Source of the DNA: Primula veris
Taxonomy: Eukaryota; Streptophyta; Magnoliopsida; Ericales; Primulaceae
Direction of reading: 5' to 3'
Assembly: GCA_963682055.1 (NCBI GenBank)
Contig: OY821742.1
Span: forward strand, 33,513,060 to 33,577,059
DNA: 64,000 nucleotides
How positions within the stretch are numbered: position 1 is the stretch's first letter; each line of letters begins with the position of its first letter. A program made the position numbers and the translations under genes. Of the stretch, positions 42,722-56,071 are shown piece by piece. The notes under the pieces were generated by a model. That model was given only the letters and a program-made list of their open reading frames with translations, made no database searches and was not told the origin of the DNA.

Positions 42722-43745
42722 TTATATGATGAAATTCTATATTTCCTTGTTTAAATATTGGTTATGTCCATTGAAGGTGAAAAAGGAGCTCAACAAGAGG
42801 AAGAGCCGAAAAGTCTTCCGGTCAATGTGGATGAGTGCGTTCATGGGAAACGGTAGTCATGTTGCGCATGTGGCCTTTCTTGTGTTGTGTCTTTCTGGTC
42901 ATGTCTTCCCGGTTACCCATGACACCGTTGGGAAACCTTTGCACAAAATTGGTTTTGCACTCTATAAGGGAAAGAGGTTGGCCATTTCCCCCGCTGTCCT
43001 TGCCTGCATATACCGGGACTTGAAATCACTAGAGGAAAAATTGTGAGTATGAGTGAAGAAATGGTAGATCAGGAGAGATTTAAGCTATGGGCACAAATGC
43101 AATATGTTCAGAATTGGGTATGGGAAAGATTTCCAGCACTAAGACCGCGACCAAACTCTAGAAGTGATGGTGAGCCGAGAATGGGTTGCTGGAATAATAT
43201 TGAGTTTATCTAATACGAACAATGTGGGAATGGTAATCAATCTGCTTGTGAGAAGTTTGTTTGACGACCTTATAGCATGACCGAAAAAGTTGATTTCTAC
43301 CCGAAAAATGGAACAACGTGTCTCGATTTCTCGAGCTATGTGCAGAGACTACAAGTCTTTCGCTAAAATTATGAGGGTATCTAGTCTAGTAGAGCGAGGT
43401 TGTATTGAATCATACTTTTCGTTTCGTGTTTCGATTCAATATAGAATGGATCAAGATATCCCCGGGAAAGTAGCTAGTTTTCAGAAACCCCCTGAAGCTT
43501 CTAGGGAAATGTTCAATAGGTGATCGGAATCTAAAAAACTTCACATCCCATCAAGGGTGTTTATAGCTAGTATCACGCGAAGGTATTAGACCTGATGAAC
43601 TAATTTGAGGTTGGGTAATGAACATATTGAATCTAGTGATAGGCGTTTTCGTAAGAGTCCCACTGAGTAGTCGGGAGAAGAATGAGACTATAAGTGAGGA
43701 TATTACTACATCTTCTACTTTTACACGATCCCAAATACCTATTCA
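42722..43745 (+). pseudogene. PMD pseudogene, right arm of inverted repeat 2
   Basis: Plus-strand ORF 42726-43046 reads FRSMWMSAFMGNGSHVAHVA, DTVGKPLHKIGFALYKGKRL and AISPAVLACIYRDLKSLEEK, the same PMD block as the other arm. After a stop, SEEMVDQERFKLWAQMQYVQ follows and, in another frame (43290-43523), AMCRDYKSFAKIMRVSSLVE plus FRVSIQYRMDQDIPGKVASF. Stops and frameshifts disable it. The 8-20 nt axis between the arms (~42713) matches that of inverted repeat 1. Confidence 0.75.
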
Positions 43746-44004
43746 TCATTGTCATATAGAAGTCTAGACTCAAGTAAAGGTTCTATATATGTTGAATATT
43801 CAAGTTAATGGGTACCACTTCATTTCATCGAGTTCTTGCTTTTCAGCTGACCATTGTAGAACATGAAAAGGGATATGAGAATTAAATAGCAGATTTGGTT
43901 TCTTATGTTTAAAAAATTGTAAATATGAGGCTATTGTTTTTAATATCTTCAAGTGAATCTGAGTATGTTGTAAATACGCATGAGCTTTCCACATGCAATA
44001 GTTA
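43746..44004 (+). repeat. Flank shared with 5346-5604
   Basis: Collinear with the sequence following the PMD right arm of inverted repeat 1, including GTTGAATATTCAAGTTAATG. Non-coding. Confidence 0.65.
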
Positions 44005-44262
44005 GTTCTGTCTTAAACTAATTTGTTTTTACAAATGTCGTGGATTTCTTTGGTTTTAGTTTGTACTCAGAACATTGATGTCAAAAGATTTCATATGTTG
44101 TCTTTGTTTTAGATGCATATGTTTTATCAAAGACAACCAACAAAATTTATGTTTCCGGAGCTGCATATCTTCATCATACAAAAGTCATTACGGCAATGTC
44201 AAATGTTCTATAGTCAGCATAGTTAACATGTTAATAACCTTCTTTTGTACCCCAATACTTAT
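44005..44262 (+). repeat. Dispersed repeat A, copy 3, truncated
   Basis: Matches the first ~260 bp of repeat A. It ends at CCAATACTTAT, where a retrotransposon LTR begins at 44263. In copy 2 the repeat continues from this point for another ~150 bp, which is absent here. Confidence 0.75.
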
Positions 44263-44478
44263 TGTAACGACTCGGAAATTTTGGGTATTTATTATTTATT
44301 TGTATTATTTTTCTAAATTGATATTAATGTATTGTGTAATTGTATATATGTGAAATAAATAATGTAGCAATGCATATGTAACAATAATATTGGGTTATAT
44401 TTGTAATTAGTAATAATTATGTGGGCTAATGTGGTTATTTAAATAAAAACTAAAACCTAATTATAAACACATAATCTT

Positions 44479-44543
<65 letters not shown>

Positions 44544-46543
44544 GTACAACGAGTAAAGACCGGGAGAGATGATATACGAGAGAAGAGAGAGACCTGTGAC
44601 GAAGTGAGGATGAGAGGAGAGGTCGGCAACCAGACCAGGCCAGGCTGCGGTGGTAGATGGCGGTAGTGGGTGCGGTTTAGGATTTTAAGACTGCGGCTTC
44701 GAGGGGTGATTACGAGGTCATCGGGTGTCCGTTTTTGACAGTCAAATATGTTTTCTTAGCCTATTTTTCGAGAGCTATCTATCTGTGTAAGCAGTTTCAT
44801 CTGATTTTAAATTTTATAAAAACCCAGTTTTGGGATTTTAATAATAATCCGAATTTATAATAGTTTTATTAATCGGTAGCTCATTTTAATTGCGTTTAGG
44901 GGCTGTTTATGGACTGTTATTAGGCTGTCCAAATCTGGTTCTAACTGTTCGGTGGGTTTTCGGCTTGAGTTTGGGAGTATTTGACAAACAAGCTCTCGTT
45001 TGCGTAGGTAAGGGGGAAGAATATGATTTCGCTCTAAAAGCGGAATTTGTGTGTTGCTTGTTGCATGTCAATGTAGGTTCAGATATTGATATATGTTGTT
45101 ATAGAAAATATGGTGGTGCAGTTGCAGTATAATGACTAATGATTTTGTATTTACTATGCTTAGCATATAATTTGTGAAAATGTGATATAAATTAAACCTT
45201 GAGAAATGTGAAGGTGGTGACAGTGTATATGCTTTTGTGGTAGTACTGTGATAAAAATGATGTGTTTCGAGTGACATTCGATAACTAATTAACTATAACA
45301 TTACAAAGTGTTATGTATTATTTTCGGTGTGTGGACTTTACTGTTTTTCGCCCTTGTGGAGCTTTTATATATATATATTTTCTGGGATTGTAGTACCAAT
45401 GTGTGTGGGGTACCATTGTATGATGGGTCCCTGAGCAGTGGCTCTAAAGGTGGGTACATTTGTACTATTGTGTATTTAAGGATGAGCCTCGGAGGCTTAC
45501 GGTGATAGTCCGGAAACTTGCGCAAGTATTAGGTGTATCGGTACCATAGGGGTAGTGCCCTTAAAGCCGGCCCCATATCTCTAGTCACATACGGTAGTGT
45601 CAGCGTGTGGGTGGGGGTAACATTGTATTATGGGTCCTTGAGCAGTGGATCTAAAGGTGGGTACGTATGAGATCAATCCCGATTTTGTTTTCGTTGAGTT
45701 TTTATTTTTATTATCATAATCTATTTATTTAAACCTTGTTTATTTGTTCATTTATTACGAATGTGTGAGTTACTGAGGTGGTTACATTTCCCATAAAATT
45801 GTCTTGTCATTATTTATCATGATTATATATTTGCCATGTTAGGATTGTGTGTGCGTACTTAGTATCATGCGCCGCTTTTTAAGCGAGATTGTTTTCTTAC
45901 CTCCTTTCTTTGTTTCTTGTACGTTTTGTTTTCAATCGACGTACAGGTGCCGACATAAGCCGTGACGAAGCTTATAGTGATTGCTAGTGGCTCAATTATC
46001 GGATTACACTTGATCGCATGCACGTTAGACTTTTTATTCACGTTGGAACTATTTATTTAGTTGAGCCATGTTGGCATAATAAGTGTTTGTCGCGAGTTTG
46101 TTCGTTATTTGCATACAAATACTTTATTCGTACCTTATTTATTTTGACCATATGTTTTGGATCTTGATGGTTAGCTGGGTTGGATGTGATATTTTATTGT
46201 TGGATTGGTTTTAGAAATATCGTGTTGGCGAGTTTTAATTATCTATATCATGTTGTTTGAACAGGTTGATTTTTTATGGAAACAAATAGATACGTAAAGG
46301 TCATGCCGAAATTTCTATAAATCATTTTATTAAAATTGCTTTCTTTTCGTATCGTCACATTTGAGCATTGTTGGCTACCCTTAGGCCAATAGTGACTCAA
46401 ATATGACCACCGGCATGTCCTGAAGGATCCGTTTGGTTTTTATTTAGTGTGTTGTCGAATGCTTCCGCATGTTTTGATATTTAAACCTTTTTCTTTTAAT
46501 TTACATTCACGACCCGGGTTTATCCAAAATCCGGGGCATGACA
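44263..46543 (+). repeat. 5' LTR of LTR-N1
   Basis: 2281 bp, TG...CA. Contains (TA)n(GA)n at 44487-44540 and two diverged copies (~45395-45460 and ~45600-45665) of a phrase including ATGGGTCC(C/T)TGAGCAGTGG. A chance 80-codon ORF at 44890-45132 recurs in the 3' LTR. No protein domain. Confidence 0.9.
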
Positions 46544-49500
46544 GCTTGGTATCAGAGCTAACCGGGTTTCGATTAACTTGGTTGCCTGTTGGGTAGGATA
46601 GTTACACACGGGAATGGGTGATACTTGGTGTGTAAGGCATTTTAATAAAATCTGCATTTTTCAAAATCCATGTGGTGTATTTGGTTGTTTGTTTACATTC
46701 AAGTTTGGTTGACTTATATTGTATTGTGAGTTGATCCGTTTTAATGGGTTTATATATGGTTCTTATTAAACGGTTTCGTGTTTGTTGAATGTGAACGGTT
46801 TTAGTTGGAGGACATATTTTGTATCCAGTTGTGTGTTACTCGTGGTGTGATTATATAGGAATATCTTTTATGTGCTACATGTATTGATCGAGGATTGTGG
46901 TGGTGCCTTCCAACGGATTGTTTTTATGATCGTTAGTGACTGAAACTAAATTACGACGGCTTTAGAAGGATTGATATTTGTGTAGACAAGTAGGATTTGT
47001 AGGCGTTTAGTTTGTTTCATGTTTTCGTGTACTCTGTATGCCGTGTGTATATGGCATCCTTTTTAAGTGTTATCCATATTGAGCGTGGTGTTAAGTTTGG
47101 TAACTTTTTATGTTCTGTCACATTAGTTTTAGATCTTATAGTTTGTTGGTTGAAGTGTTTGACATGTTATGAGAGGTATATTTGTTTACATATGAAGCGT
47201 TTGCGGTTGATTTGGTACGTATAGTGGATTATTCCTCAACACTATACTAGTTATATTTTTATTCACCGGAGTACATTTTTCACTAATAAAATGGATAATT
47301 CATTATATTAATTGTGTTGTCACAAGTATTCTTTAAAGCTTAGAGTATGGTTTCGCCTTTGATTAACTTAGTTATGTGTAGCATTGCTATTATTTATGAT
47401 TTCGGTGTGACACAAGAGTTTATTATTTCGGGGTGACGCAAGGGAGAAATGATAAAATAAATTGTGTTTTAGTAATAATTACTTGCTTGATTTTTATGTC
47501 GTGTCACTGTTTACTAGTAATTGAAATGTGATTGGTGTACGTAGACTATTTGAAAATATCCTAAAACATGATATTATGTTTAGGATAGGTGTGATGTGAA
47601 CGGTAGTGTAAAGACTGTTATTTTGATTTTAGCACTTCTAACTATAACCCCAATTGTTGGTGTAATTCCTTTTATCGTTGCGACTATGTGACTATATGCC
47701 AAGTGTGCAATTTTTTTTCTGATTTCAGTTGAATTATATAGCGTGTGTTTTGGTGTGTAAGTAGTGACGGTTCGTAGGTAATATTAGTGACGATACAATG
47801 TGACTATTAAATAGATTTAATAACCAAATACCGGTAGGAGACGTGTTGAGATTGTAGCCCAATGATTTATCATTTTATAGTTATTGAATCAAATGAATTT
47901 ATTATTAGGGATTCTTGTTACTCTTTGTTTGTTTGCGTTAATCCGGCTAAATTATAGACAAAATAGGGTGATTCGCCTAATACTTAAGATTATTTATTTA
48001 TTTATTTATCTTCACTTGTACGTGTATTATGTGCCATTGAGAAAATAGTTTTCTTTTTAAGTATCTCCTTTTTCGTAGACACCATCTTTTTAGGACAGCA
48101 TGTCATGTTTATTCCATTGACGTCTAAAAACTCAAAGTGGCTTACTGTGCGGATTATCAATTATGTTGGCTTTATCTTTATGTTTTCTGTGAAAAATGGG
48201 GTAACATGAGCAAGACATTATAGGTTTTTGTTTTTTGTTTTTGTTGTTGTAGATTCTGAATCGTTAGAGTGTTTGTTTTCTTTGTTATAATATTGTCTGA
48301 GTAAAATCTAGCAGTACAGATTGATGTGGAGGTTCAAGATTGTATAATTTTAGTGTTTATAATTTCATGTGTTTACATATAATTTTCCCGAATTTTATTG
48401 AAAACTTTTATTGCATTTACTTCCATTTAACAAATTTCACTTGGTGTCTTCCTTTTTTAAAGCCTGATAGAATTGTGATATGACAATTTATTGTGCACTT
48501 TGTGCTCAAGTTGTATTAACAGGTTTAAAATTCAGTGATCGGAATCTAACTATTCATAAAAGAAATTTTGTTACAAAAGAACCTTTGTTTGTGCCGATAT
48601 TAATTGGAGATATATTTGATATTCTTCTTAAATGTGTATTGGTGGATTGTTCAACTTTTGCTATGTACCTTAGTGTTTGATGTTATGATAATCCATGCCC
48701 ATTATTTTCTTAAACATCTTTTTCAGAATAGGATCAAGATAAGTGTGCTATATTGTTTATGCCGATATTAATTGGAGATATATTTGATATTCTTCTTAAT
48801 TGTGTATTGGTGGATTGTTTAACTTTTGCTATGTACCTTAGTGTTTGATGTTATGATAATTCATGCCCATTATTTTCTTAAACATCTTTTTCAGAATAGG
48901 ATCAAGATAAGTGTGCTATATATAATATGTAATATGGAGTCTACTATTTAAGACCAAGTGTAGGAGTTAAGATGATTTTGTGATTTTATAGACATGATGC
49001 CTATGTGAGGACATGGTAAAATGGTGATTAATATACGTTCTACCTATATATATTGCGTTGGGGGCATATAGTTACAATAAGATGGTGGAGTGTTTAATAT
49101 AATAACCATATTTTGTGTTCGTGTGAATATATTTATTAAAGTTATAAGTTCATGTACTAACAATCTGGTTCATTCTTATCAGTGGCAGTGGTCTTTTTAT
49201 ATATTTTTTGTGATGGACACATGAGACAAGTATGTCTTGATTAAGAAAGATGCTTAAGTTTATTTTGTCTAGCTCAATGATTTATTCCTGGTAACTCAAT
49301 CAGTTCTTTCAATATTTATTTTTCTGGTAATTATTAAAAATTTGTGTACCAAAGTTTGGCATGAGGCGGAGTTAGTAGCTGTACTGTTGAGTTGATAAAA
49401 AGTAATTTTTTTTCTCTCTCCTAAATATTGTTGGTACGTTATATCGATCTATATAAATTAAGATATTTGTAAGTGGTTTTGGAAAATAAAAATCGTTTGC

Positions 49501-50815
49501 GAGTTAGTCAGACGTGATATTATTTTATTTTATTATTACTTTATTTGAAAATAAAAAGTGTTGTGAGAATATTCTTTTAATAATTTTACTACGTTATATA
49601 GTGGTGGGTTTTAGGTTGAGGTATGTGGCTAGGTGCATGTGATGTATGTGTATGACGATGTAAGGGATATCCAAATAATATAGCAATGAGTTTTTGTAAC
49701 ACGTATATGTATTTAGATATAGTAATTAGGTGAAAATGGTTGTGATGGTGATCATCTATTACATGCATGTCCTTTTGTACTATGTTGATGAAATGTAAAT
49801 TGGTGTATTTAATTTAATTTTAGTTATCGTATGGGAATCTATTTATACTAATTAATGGCTTATAAAATTAGTTCTGGTTGAAAAAGAAAATTGACACTTA
49901 TACATAGTCATCATCCATATTTGTGAATGGAAAGTTCGTATATCTTTCTTTGTGATTAAATCTTGTGTGTCAACTACATTATGCATTTTATTAATTTAAA
50001 TCGTTTATCATTGAGGCATGTAACTGTTTATGTAGTGAGACCATGCTTGGTTAATATAATTTAATTGCGAGACTTGTTTGGGAAGTGTCTGTTTTATATT
50101 GATGTTGAGCTAGCAACATGTGAATATAAGTTTTTAATTATATGTCTGGGTGAACCATTCAGTGTAACATATTTAGAACTGTCGTTTGATATATTATTTG
50201 GTTTTCCTACTAGTATTTGTAACACTAATGGTCTCTTCTGTCTTGAATAGCATTGTTTGGTGAGTAAATATTTCTGGGATGATATAGTAGGACTTCTAGT
50301 ACATGTATGTGATATGATGTGATTATCTTATTTTCATCGGTCGGTGGTAGTCGGTGAATATATGTTTATGTGGTTTTATGGATTTAAATGTAATTTGTCT
50401 GATCAGTAGCATGAATTATGTGATCTTTCTTTTGAGTGTGGTAAAGTAATGTGCGGTGGGTGATCATTCTTTGGTGGAAATTGTTAAAGTCGGTGAATAT
50501 ATGTTTATGTGGTTTTATGGATTTAAATGTAATTTGTCTGATCGGTAGCATGAATTATGTGATCTTTCTTTTGAGTGTGGTAAAGTAATGTGCGGTGGGT
50601 GATCATTCTTTGGTGAAAATTGTTAACAATCCTTCGCTTAATTTTAAGTTGGCTTCACCTTTCTTTTCTTTTTTTCTAATATTGTGGCTTTATGATTTAT
50701 TTTACCCTTCAAAGTGGTTTTGAGGTGTGAGAACATGTATATTGGTTGAACTAGTTTTTGGGCGATAACAGTGTGCACTAAATTTCAGGAAGAACTTTTT
50801 TTAAGTTTGGGAGAA
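46544..50815 (+). other. Internal non-coding region of LTR-N1
   Basis: Starts with the PBS (GCTTGGTATCAGAGC) and ends at the PPT. There are two local tandem duplications: ~155 bp at 48590-48745 and 48755-48915 (landmark ATTAATTGGAGATATATTTG), and ~138 bp at 50351-50488 and 50492-50625 (landmark GGTTTTATGGATTTAAATGT). T/G-rich plus strand, no recognisable protein. Confidence 0.75.
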
Positions 50816-51075
50816 TGTAACGACTCGGAAATTTTGGGTATTTATTATTTATTTGTATTATTTTTCTAAAGTGATATTAATGTATTGTGTAATTGTATAT
50901 ATGTGAAATAAATAATGTAGCAATGCATATGTAACAATAATGTTGGGTTCTATTTGTAATTAGTAATAATTATGTGGGCTAATGTGGTTATTTAAATAAA
51001 AACTAAAACCTAATTATAAACACATAACCTTCGTAGATAGATAGATATATATATATATACAGTATACATAAGCCG

Positions 51076-51123
<48 letters not shown>

Positions 51124-52138
51124 GTACAAAGAGTGAAGACCGGGAGAGATGATATACGAGAGAAGAGAGAGACTTGTGATGAAGTGAGGACGAGAGGAGA
51201 GGTCGGCGACCAGACCAGGCCAGGCTGCGGTGGTAGGTTGCGGTAGTGGGTGCGGTTTAGGATTTTAAGGCTGTGGCTTCGAGGGGTGATTACGAGGTCA
51301 TCGGGTGTCCGTTTTTGACAATCAAATATGTTTTCTTAGCCTATTTTTCGAGAGCTATCTATCCATGTAAGACATTTTTATCTGATTTTAACTTTATAAA
51401 AACCCAGTTTTGGGATTTTAATAATAATCCGAATTTATAATAGTTTTATTAATCGGTAGCTCATTTTAAATGCGTTTAGGGGCTGTTTATGGACTGTTAT
51501 TAGGCTGTCCAAATCTGGTTCTAACTTTTCGGTTGGTTTTCGGCTTGAGTTTGGGAGTATTTGACAAACGAGCTCTCGTTTGCATAGGTAAAGGGGAAGA
51601 ATATGATTTCGCTCTAAAAGCGGGATTTGTGTGTTGCTTGTTGCATGTTAATTTAGGTTCAGATATTAATATATGTTGTTATAGAAAATATGGTGGTGTA
51701 GTTGCAGTATAATGACTAATGATTTTGTATTTACTATGCTTAGCATATAATTTGTGAAAATGTGACATAAATTAAACCTTTGAGAAATGTGAAGGTGGTG
51801 ACAGTGTATATGCTTTTGTGGTAGTACTGTGATAAAAATGATGTGTTTCGAGTGACATTCGATAACTAATTAACTATAACATTACAAAGTGTTATGTATT
51901 ATTTTCGGTGTGTGGACTTTACTAATTTTCGCCCTTTTGGAGCTTTTATATATATATATATTTTTTCTGGGATTGTAGTACCAATGTGTGTGGGGTACCA
52001 TTGTATGATGGGTCCCGGAGCAGTGGCTCTAAAGGTGGGTACATTTGTACCATTATGTATTTAAGGATGAGCCTTGGAGGCTTACGGTGAGAACCCGGAA
52101 ACTTGCGCAAGTATTAGGTGTATCGGTACCATAGGGGT
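50816..52138 (+). repeat. 3' LTR of LTR-N1, truncated
   Basis: Matches the first ~1.3 kb of the 5' LTR with scattered substitutions and a different microsatellite length at 51041-51118. It stops at CCATAGGGGT, where the next LTR begins. Confidence 0.9.
51041..51118. repeat. (TA)n microsatellite in 3' LTR
   Basis: Replaces the (TA)n(GA)n tract of the 5' LTR at the same position. Confidence 0.9.
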
Positions 52139-53976
52139 TGTCAAGCCCCAAAATCCTAAAAACGGACATCGAGGCATGACCTTTTAAAATAAAAGAAAAG
52201 TGAAACCTGTTGGTACGAAATTAAAAATTTTAAAAAGAAAACACTTACGAGCTAAAGGAACAATTAAACCATAAATAAAAGTTTGCCAAACGCGGCTACA
52301 AGATAATAAAATAAACGAATGCAAATTGCCCGTAGGCTACAACCTCAAAATAAAATCTAAGTGAAAAGAAACTGAAAACCCCGAGCCCATGTGATGCTGC
52401 AATGCAACAGCTCTTATCCAAACATGCCAACCTAAATGGTACCTGAAACACAAAATTGTAACGGTGAGTCCCACGCACATAACTAGACGGGACGGCACCA
52501 CAAATACCGTCACTCCATCCCTTAGTTGCAAGAACTCACAAACAACAACTACGATAATCAACATGTAAAAAGAAATATAATAACATCCTACAACAAGATA
52601 AAGTAAATAAACATCTATAGCAAACATGGACCTCTCATGCCACCTACCCCAGTTCGTAAGGTAGGTCATTCCCTATCCCCTCGGCCGTCTTCTGTCCCCG
52701 GAATTAGGAAGAGACAGAGACCATTGCAACATAAAAGTAGATTTAAAGTGCGCACTTGGACCTCTCATGCCACTCGTCCCATTCCGTAAGACGAGTCATT
52801 CCCTATCCCCACGGCCGTCTACTGTCCCCGGAATTAGGAAGAGACAGAGACCATAGCTAACATAAAAATAAATATAGTGCACACTAGGACCTCTCATGCC
52901 ACTCGCCCCAGTCCGTAAGACGAGTCATTCCCTATCTCCACGGCCGTCTTCTGTCCCCGGAATTAGGAAGAGACAGAGACCATTGCTAATGTATCAATAT
53001 TAAGTCCTCGGCCAATAATATTATACTATTCATATAACACAATCTCATACATATCAATATTAAGGCCTCGGCCAATAATGTTATACTATTCAAATAACAC
53101 AATCTCATACATCACGTAACGTAATACAACATAATCAAAAAGCATAGGTGCTAGATTCACAACTAACCAAACAAGTCTAATCAACATAAAAACTCATTCA
53201 GGCATTTTAACAAACACCTTGTATACACAATATAAAACACATCTTTATTCAACAATAATTTACCCAATTCTATCAACAACCATAATAATACATAATCAAT
53301 GCATATAACACGCAACCCATTAATATTATCATTAATCCGAAATCAAGATACTAAATCAACAACTAATCCAAAATCAAAGAACCGAATTAAAAATATAACA
53401 ACTAACCCCAATTAACAATTTAAGAACATAATTAATATAAAAGGCAAAAACCCCCAATTTATACTAAACGTAAAACCTAATCCTAACATACACCCTCGTC
53501 TAGTCACAATGGATAACCCCCGTTATCTTAGCGTGTAGAGGAGATGATTCCGGTGATAATCCGCTAACGTGGTTTCTCTTCTTCTTCTTCTTCTTCTCTT
53601 TTCTCTCTTTTCTCTCTTTTTCTCTCTTGTTTTTAGGTTTAAAGAATGAAAGTGGGCTGATTTTTAGGTTTAAAAAAACTGTTTTTTGATAGTTTGTGGA
53701 AGCGAACTATTTGGTCTCCAAAGTTCTAAAAGCTAACTTTTAATCAAAAATATTAATAAACTACTCAATAATAACAAATTTTTAGAAACAAATCTATTGG
53801 GTCATTTTTATTAGTAAAATTAGTAACAGGTTTTTAAAATAAAGTTTTTCAGAAGAGTTTCGGTTTTTGGCTAAAAATTAGTCGAGTAACCGGTTTTTGG
53901 TAAAATTTTGAATAAAACGTTTTTGGATAAATTAAAACATAAATAAAAATTACTTATAAAAATACGGGATGTTACA
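52139..53976 (-). repeat. 3' LTR of LTR-N2
   Basis: 1838 bp. Contains three tandem ~128-bp units starting GGACCTCTCATGCCAC (52628, 52758, 52887), each with a small hairpin around CCCCAGT(T/C)CGTAA, then two ~62-bp units (ATATCAATATTAAG(T/G)CCTCGG) at 52990-53112, and a (CTT)n/(TCTC)n tract at 53577-53630. Confidence 0.9.
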
Positions 53977-54348
53977 ACTAACCCTCCTTAAAAGAATTTC
54001 GTCCCGAAATTTCCTCTCTAAACAACTATACTCAGAAATGATAAACGTACAATAAGACCATAAGAATTTAAACGCTCAATTCGTGTCATAATAAAAATAA
54101 AATAAAATACGCAGGGTTCACAACCCATAACAACTTCACAATCCATAACTGCAGAAAATGACCAACATGTAAGAACATCAAATCAAGTAACCATCTGTAT
54201 ACAATATCTAATTGAATAAAAGACAATAAAGTAAGCAAAGATGACATGTTTCTACCTCAACAACTCCACAACGTCTACAACACTCAAAATACGGTCCTTC
54301 TAGTAACCAAAACTCAAATAAAATAAACTCTCAACTCAGACCCGGGGG

Positions 54349-56071
54349 TGTCACACGGCTGAATAACATGTGTGGCGGCACGTGCTAAACAAAGCCTAAA
54401 TGAAATAATTATTAAACACTCGCTAAATAACTCATTAAATAAGCTCAAATTTCTAGCAAAAGCTTCATTAAATAAAATCTCGAAAATTACGTTCATTACA
54501 AGAAGTTAATCTCTTACAACTAAAATAAAAAAGTAATCGCAATAGTAATAATAAAATCGTTTTCTTTCTTTTTATGGTAAAAGCAAAATGATAACATGTA
54601 TATCTTAGAGTACCAATCCCTATTGACTTCCTCAATCTCTTTACCGTCGATCTTTTTCTCAGGTGTATAAACCATACGTGCACTACGTAATTAAGGTCAC
54701 CACAGCATGACGGCTGAGTCTATTCCTTAAAACATTCCGGTTAACAAAACTATGTACAATCGCTAAGTTAACCGTTGAGAACTAAACTCTTTCGTTTAGT
54801 TGCCAACGTCACCCCACTTTCCTCTTCCCCTTATTCGGGATTCTCCGTTGGACTTATTCTCATGGTCCCAAACAGAAATCATAAGCAAATCATAAATTAA
54901 TAAATTTAGAAACCTATACAGATACACTTTATATAACCTTTATCTTTATAAGATATAAACTAGTTCTCTTTATACAGATCCATTGTATATAAATCACTTC
55001 TTCTTTTTCATTCTTTTCTTTCTTTTATTTACTATGTTTTCATAACAATATAAAAACAATGTTTCCATATATAATTAGTACTTGAAAAATAATACCCATG
55101 AGCCTGTAAAATATTATCAAAAGTTGCAACGGAATATTTATAATAGCAAGACAAAACCCACTCACCTAATATTAATCTGAAAGAACAGAAACATTTCTAC
55201 AACGAATAATCTAGTGCTTAGCTTTCCACTAAACCTTTTCCCTTGCTCAACATAGGACTTTAATTCTCTCATCTTTGTATACTTTCGTTACATACATATA
55301 ATTTTAATACAGTAAAGGAGTATAGAATCTAATCAGGGAAATGCTACCTAGCTTTCTTTCTTTATTTGCACTGGTGTATATATCTATATTAACAAGGAAG
55401 AATTCATTATAGGGACGTGTATATGGCATGACAATTGACTTAGCATTTATACTACAATTCTATACCAATTTATTACTTCCGTTTCAATTTCTCATGCAAG
55501 GTTACCTCCTTAATAAATTGCTAGCAACAGAAACTCTTTGAATACATGTAACATTATTTCTCCTTAAATATTCCACGCATAGTAATTATAGGAATAAATA
55601 CAAACCTCTCGTTATAGAAAACTCAAGATAATATTTACTATTCTTAATTGACATTTACCCTTCAGACAAGGCATCGGTTTTATATATGAATACAATCAAA
55701 TCATGTCATTAATCATCTTAGTGAGGCATTCAAAGACCTATAACTTACACCATTATTCCTAATCATACGTTTATACAATTCAATATTTCTAACCGAAGTA
55801 AATTACATAAGTACTAGGCCCAATTCTTACCAGCTAATCCCTAAAAGTACTACCACGTATCAATCCATGGTAAATTATTTTACCAATTAAATACCTCTAA
55901 ATCCTTTAAAACTCTATAGCTTTGATAACGTGTAACCGTAAGTTCCTTAAATCACTTAAACAACTAAACATTAGTATTCTTACTTATGAAAACAAAATAG
56001 TCACAAGAGTAATTATTTAGAAGAATAAATATTCAAAATAAAATTTTTAAATTAAAATACGTGATTTTACA
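54349..56071 (-). repeat. Possible nested LTR remnant
   Basis: On the plus strand it begins TGTCACACGG and ends GATTTTACA. The following sequence, CACTTAAAGAAGTTTCGTCCCGAAAC (about 56080), mirrors the PPT-proximal sequence beside the 3' LTR of LTR-N2 (CCTTAAAAGAATTTCGTCCCGAAAT, about 53985). This suggests that a second, related 3' LTR plus internal DNA is embedded. No matching 5' LTR or target duplication was found. Confidence 0.35.

Larger units (their letters stand above)
44263..52138 (+). mobile_element. Large non-autonomous LTR retrotransposon (LTR-N1)
   Basis: 5' LTR 44263-46543 (2281 bp), PBS TGGTATCAGAGC from 46549, internal region 46544-50815 (4.27 kb), purine-rich AAGTTTGGGAGAA before the 3' LTR at 50816. 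The 3' LTR is cut at 52138 by a second LTR element. LTR termini are TGTAACGACTCGG and GGGGCATGACA. I find no gag or pol motif in any frame of the internal region, so it resembles a LARD-type element depending on proteins in trans. A Ty3/gypsy parent is likely from the terminal sequence style, but this is inference. Confidence 0.85.

Noticed and set aside
44890..45132. 80-codon ORF with a near copy at 51470-51712
   Set aside because: Located in both LTRs of LTR-N1; the similarity is explained by LTR duplication, and no domain is recognisable.
52337..52669. 110-codon minus-strand ORF with a copy at 59437-59769
   Set aside because: In both LTRs of LTR-N2; apparent conservation is due to LTR identity. 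Hydrophobic but without a recognisable fold.
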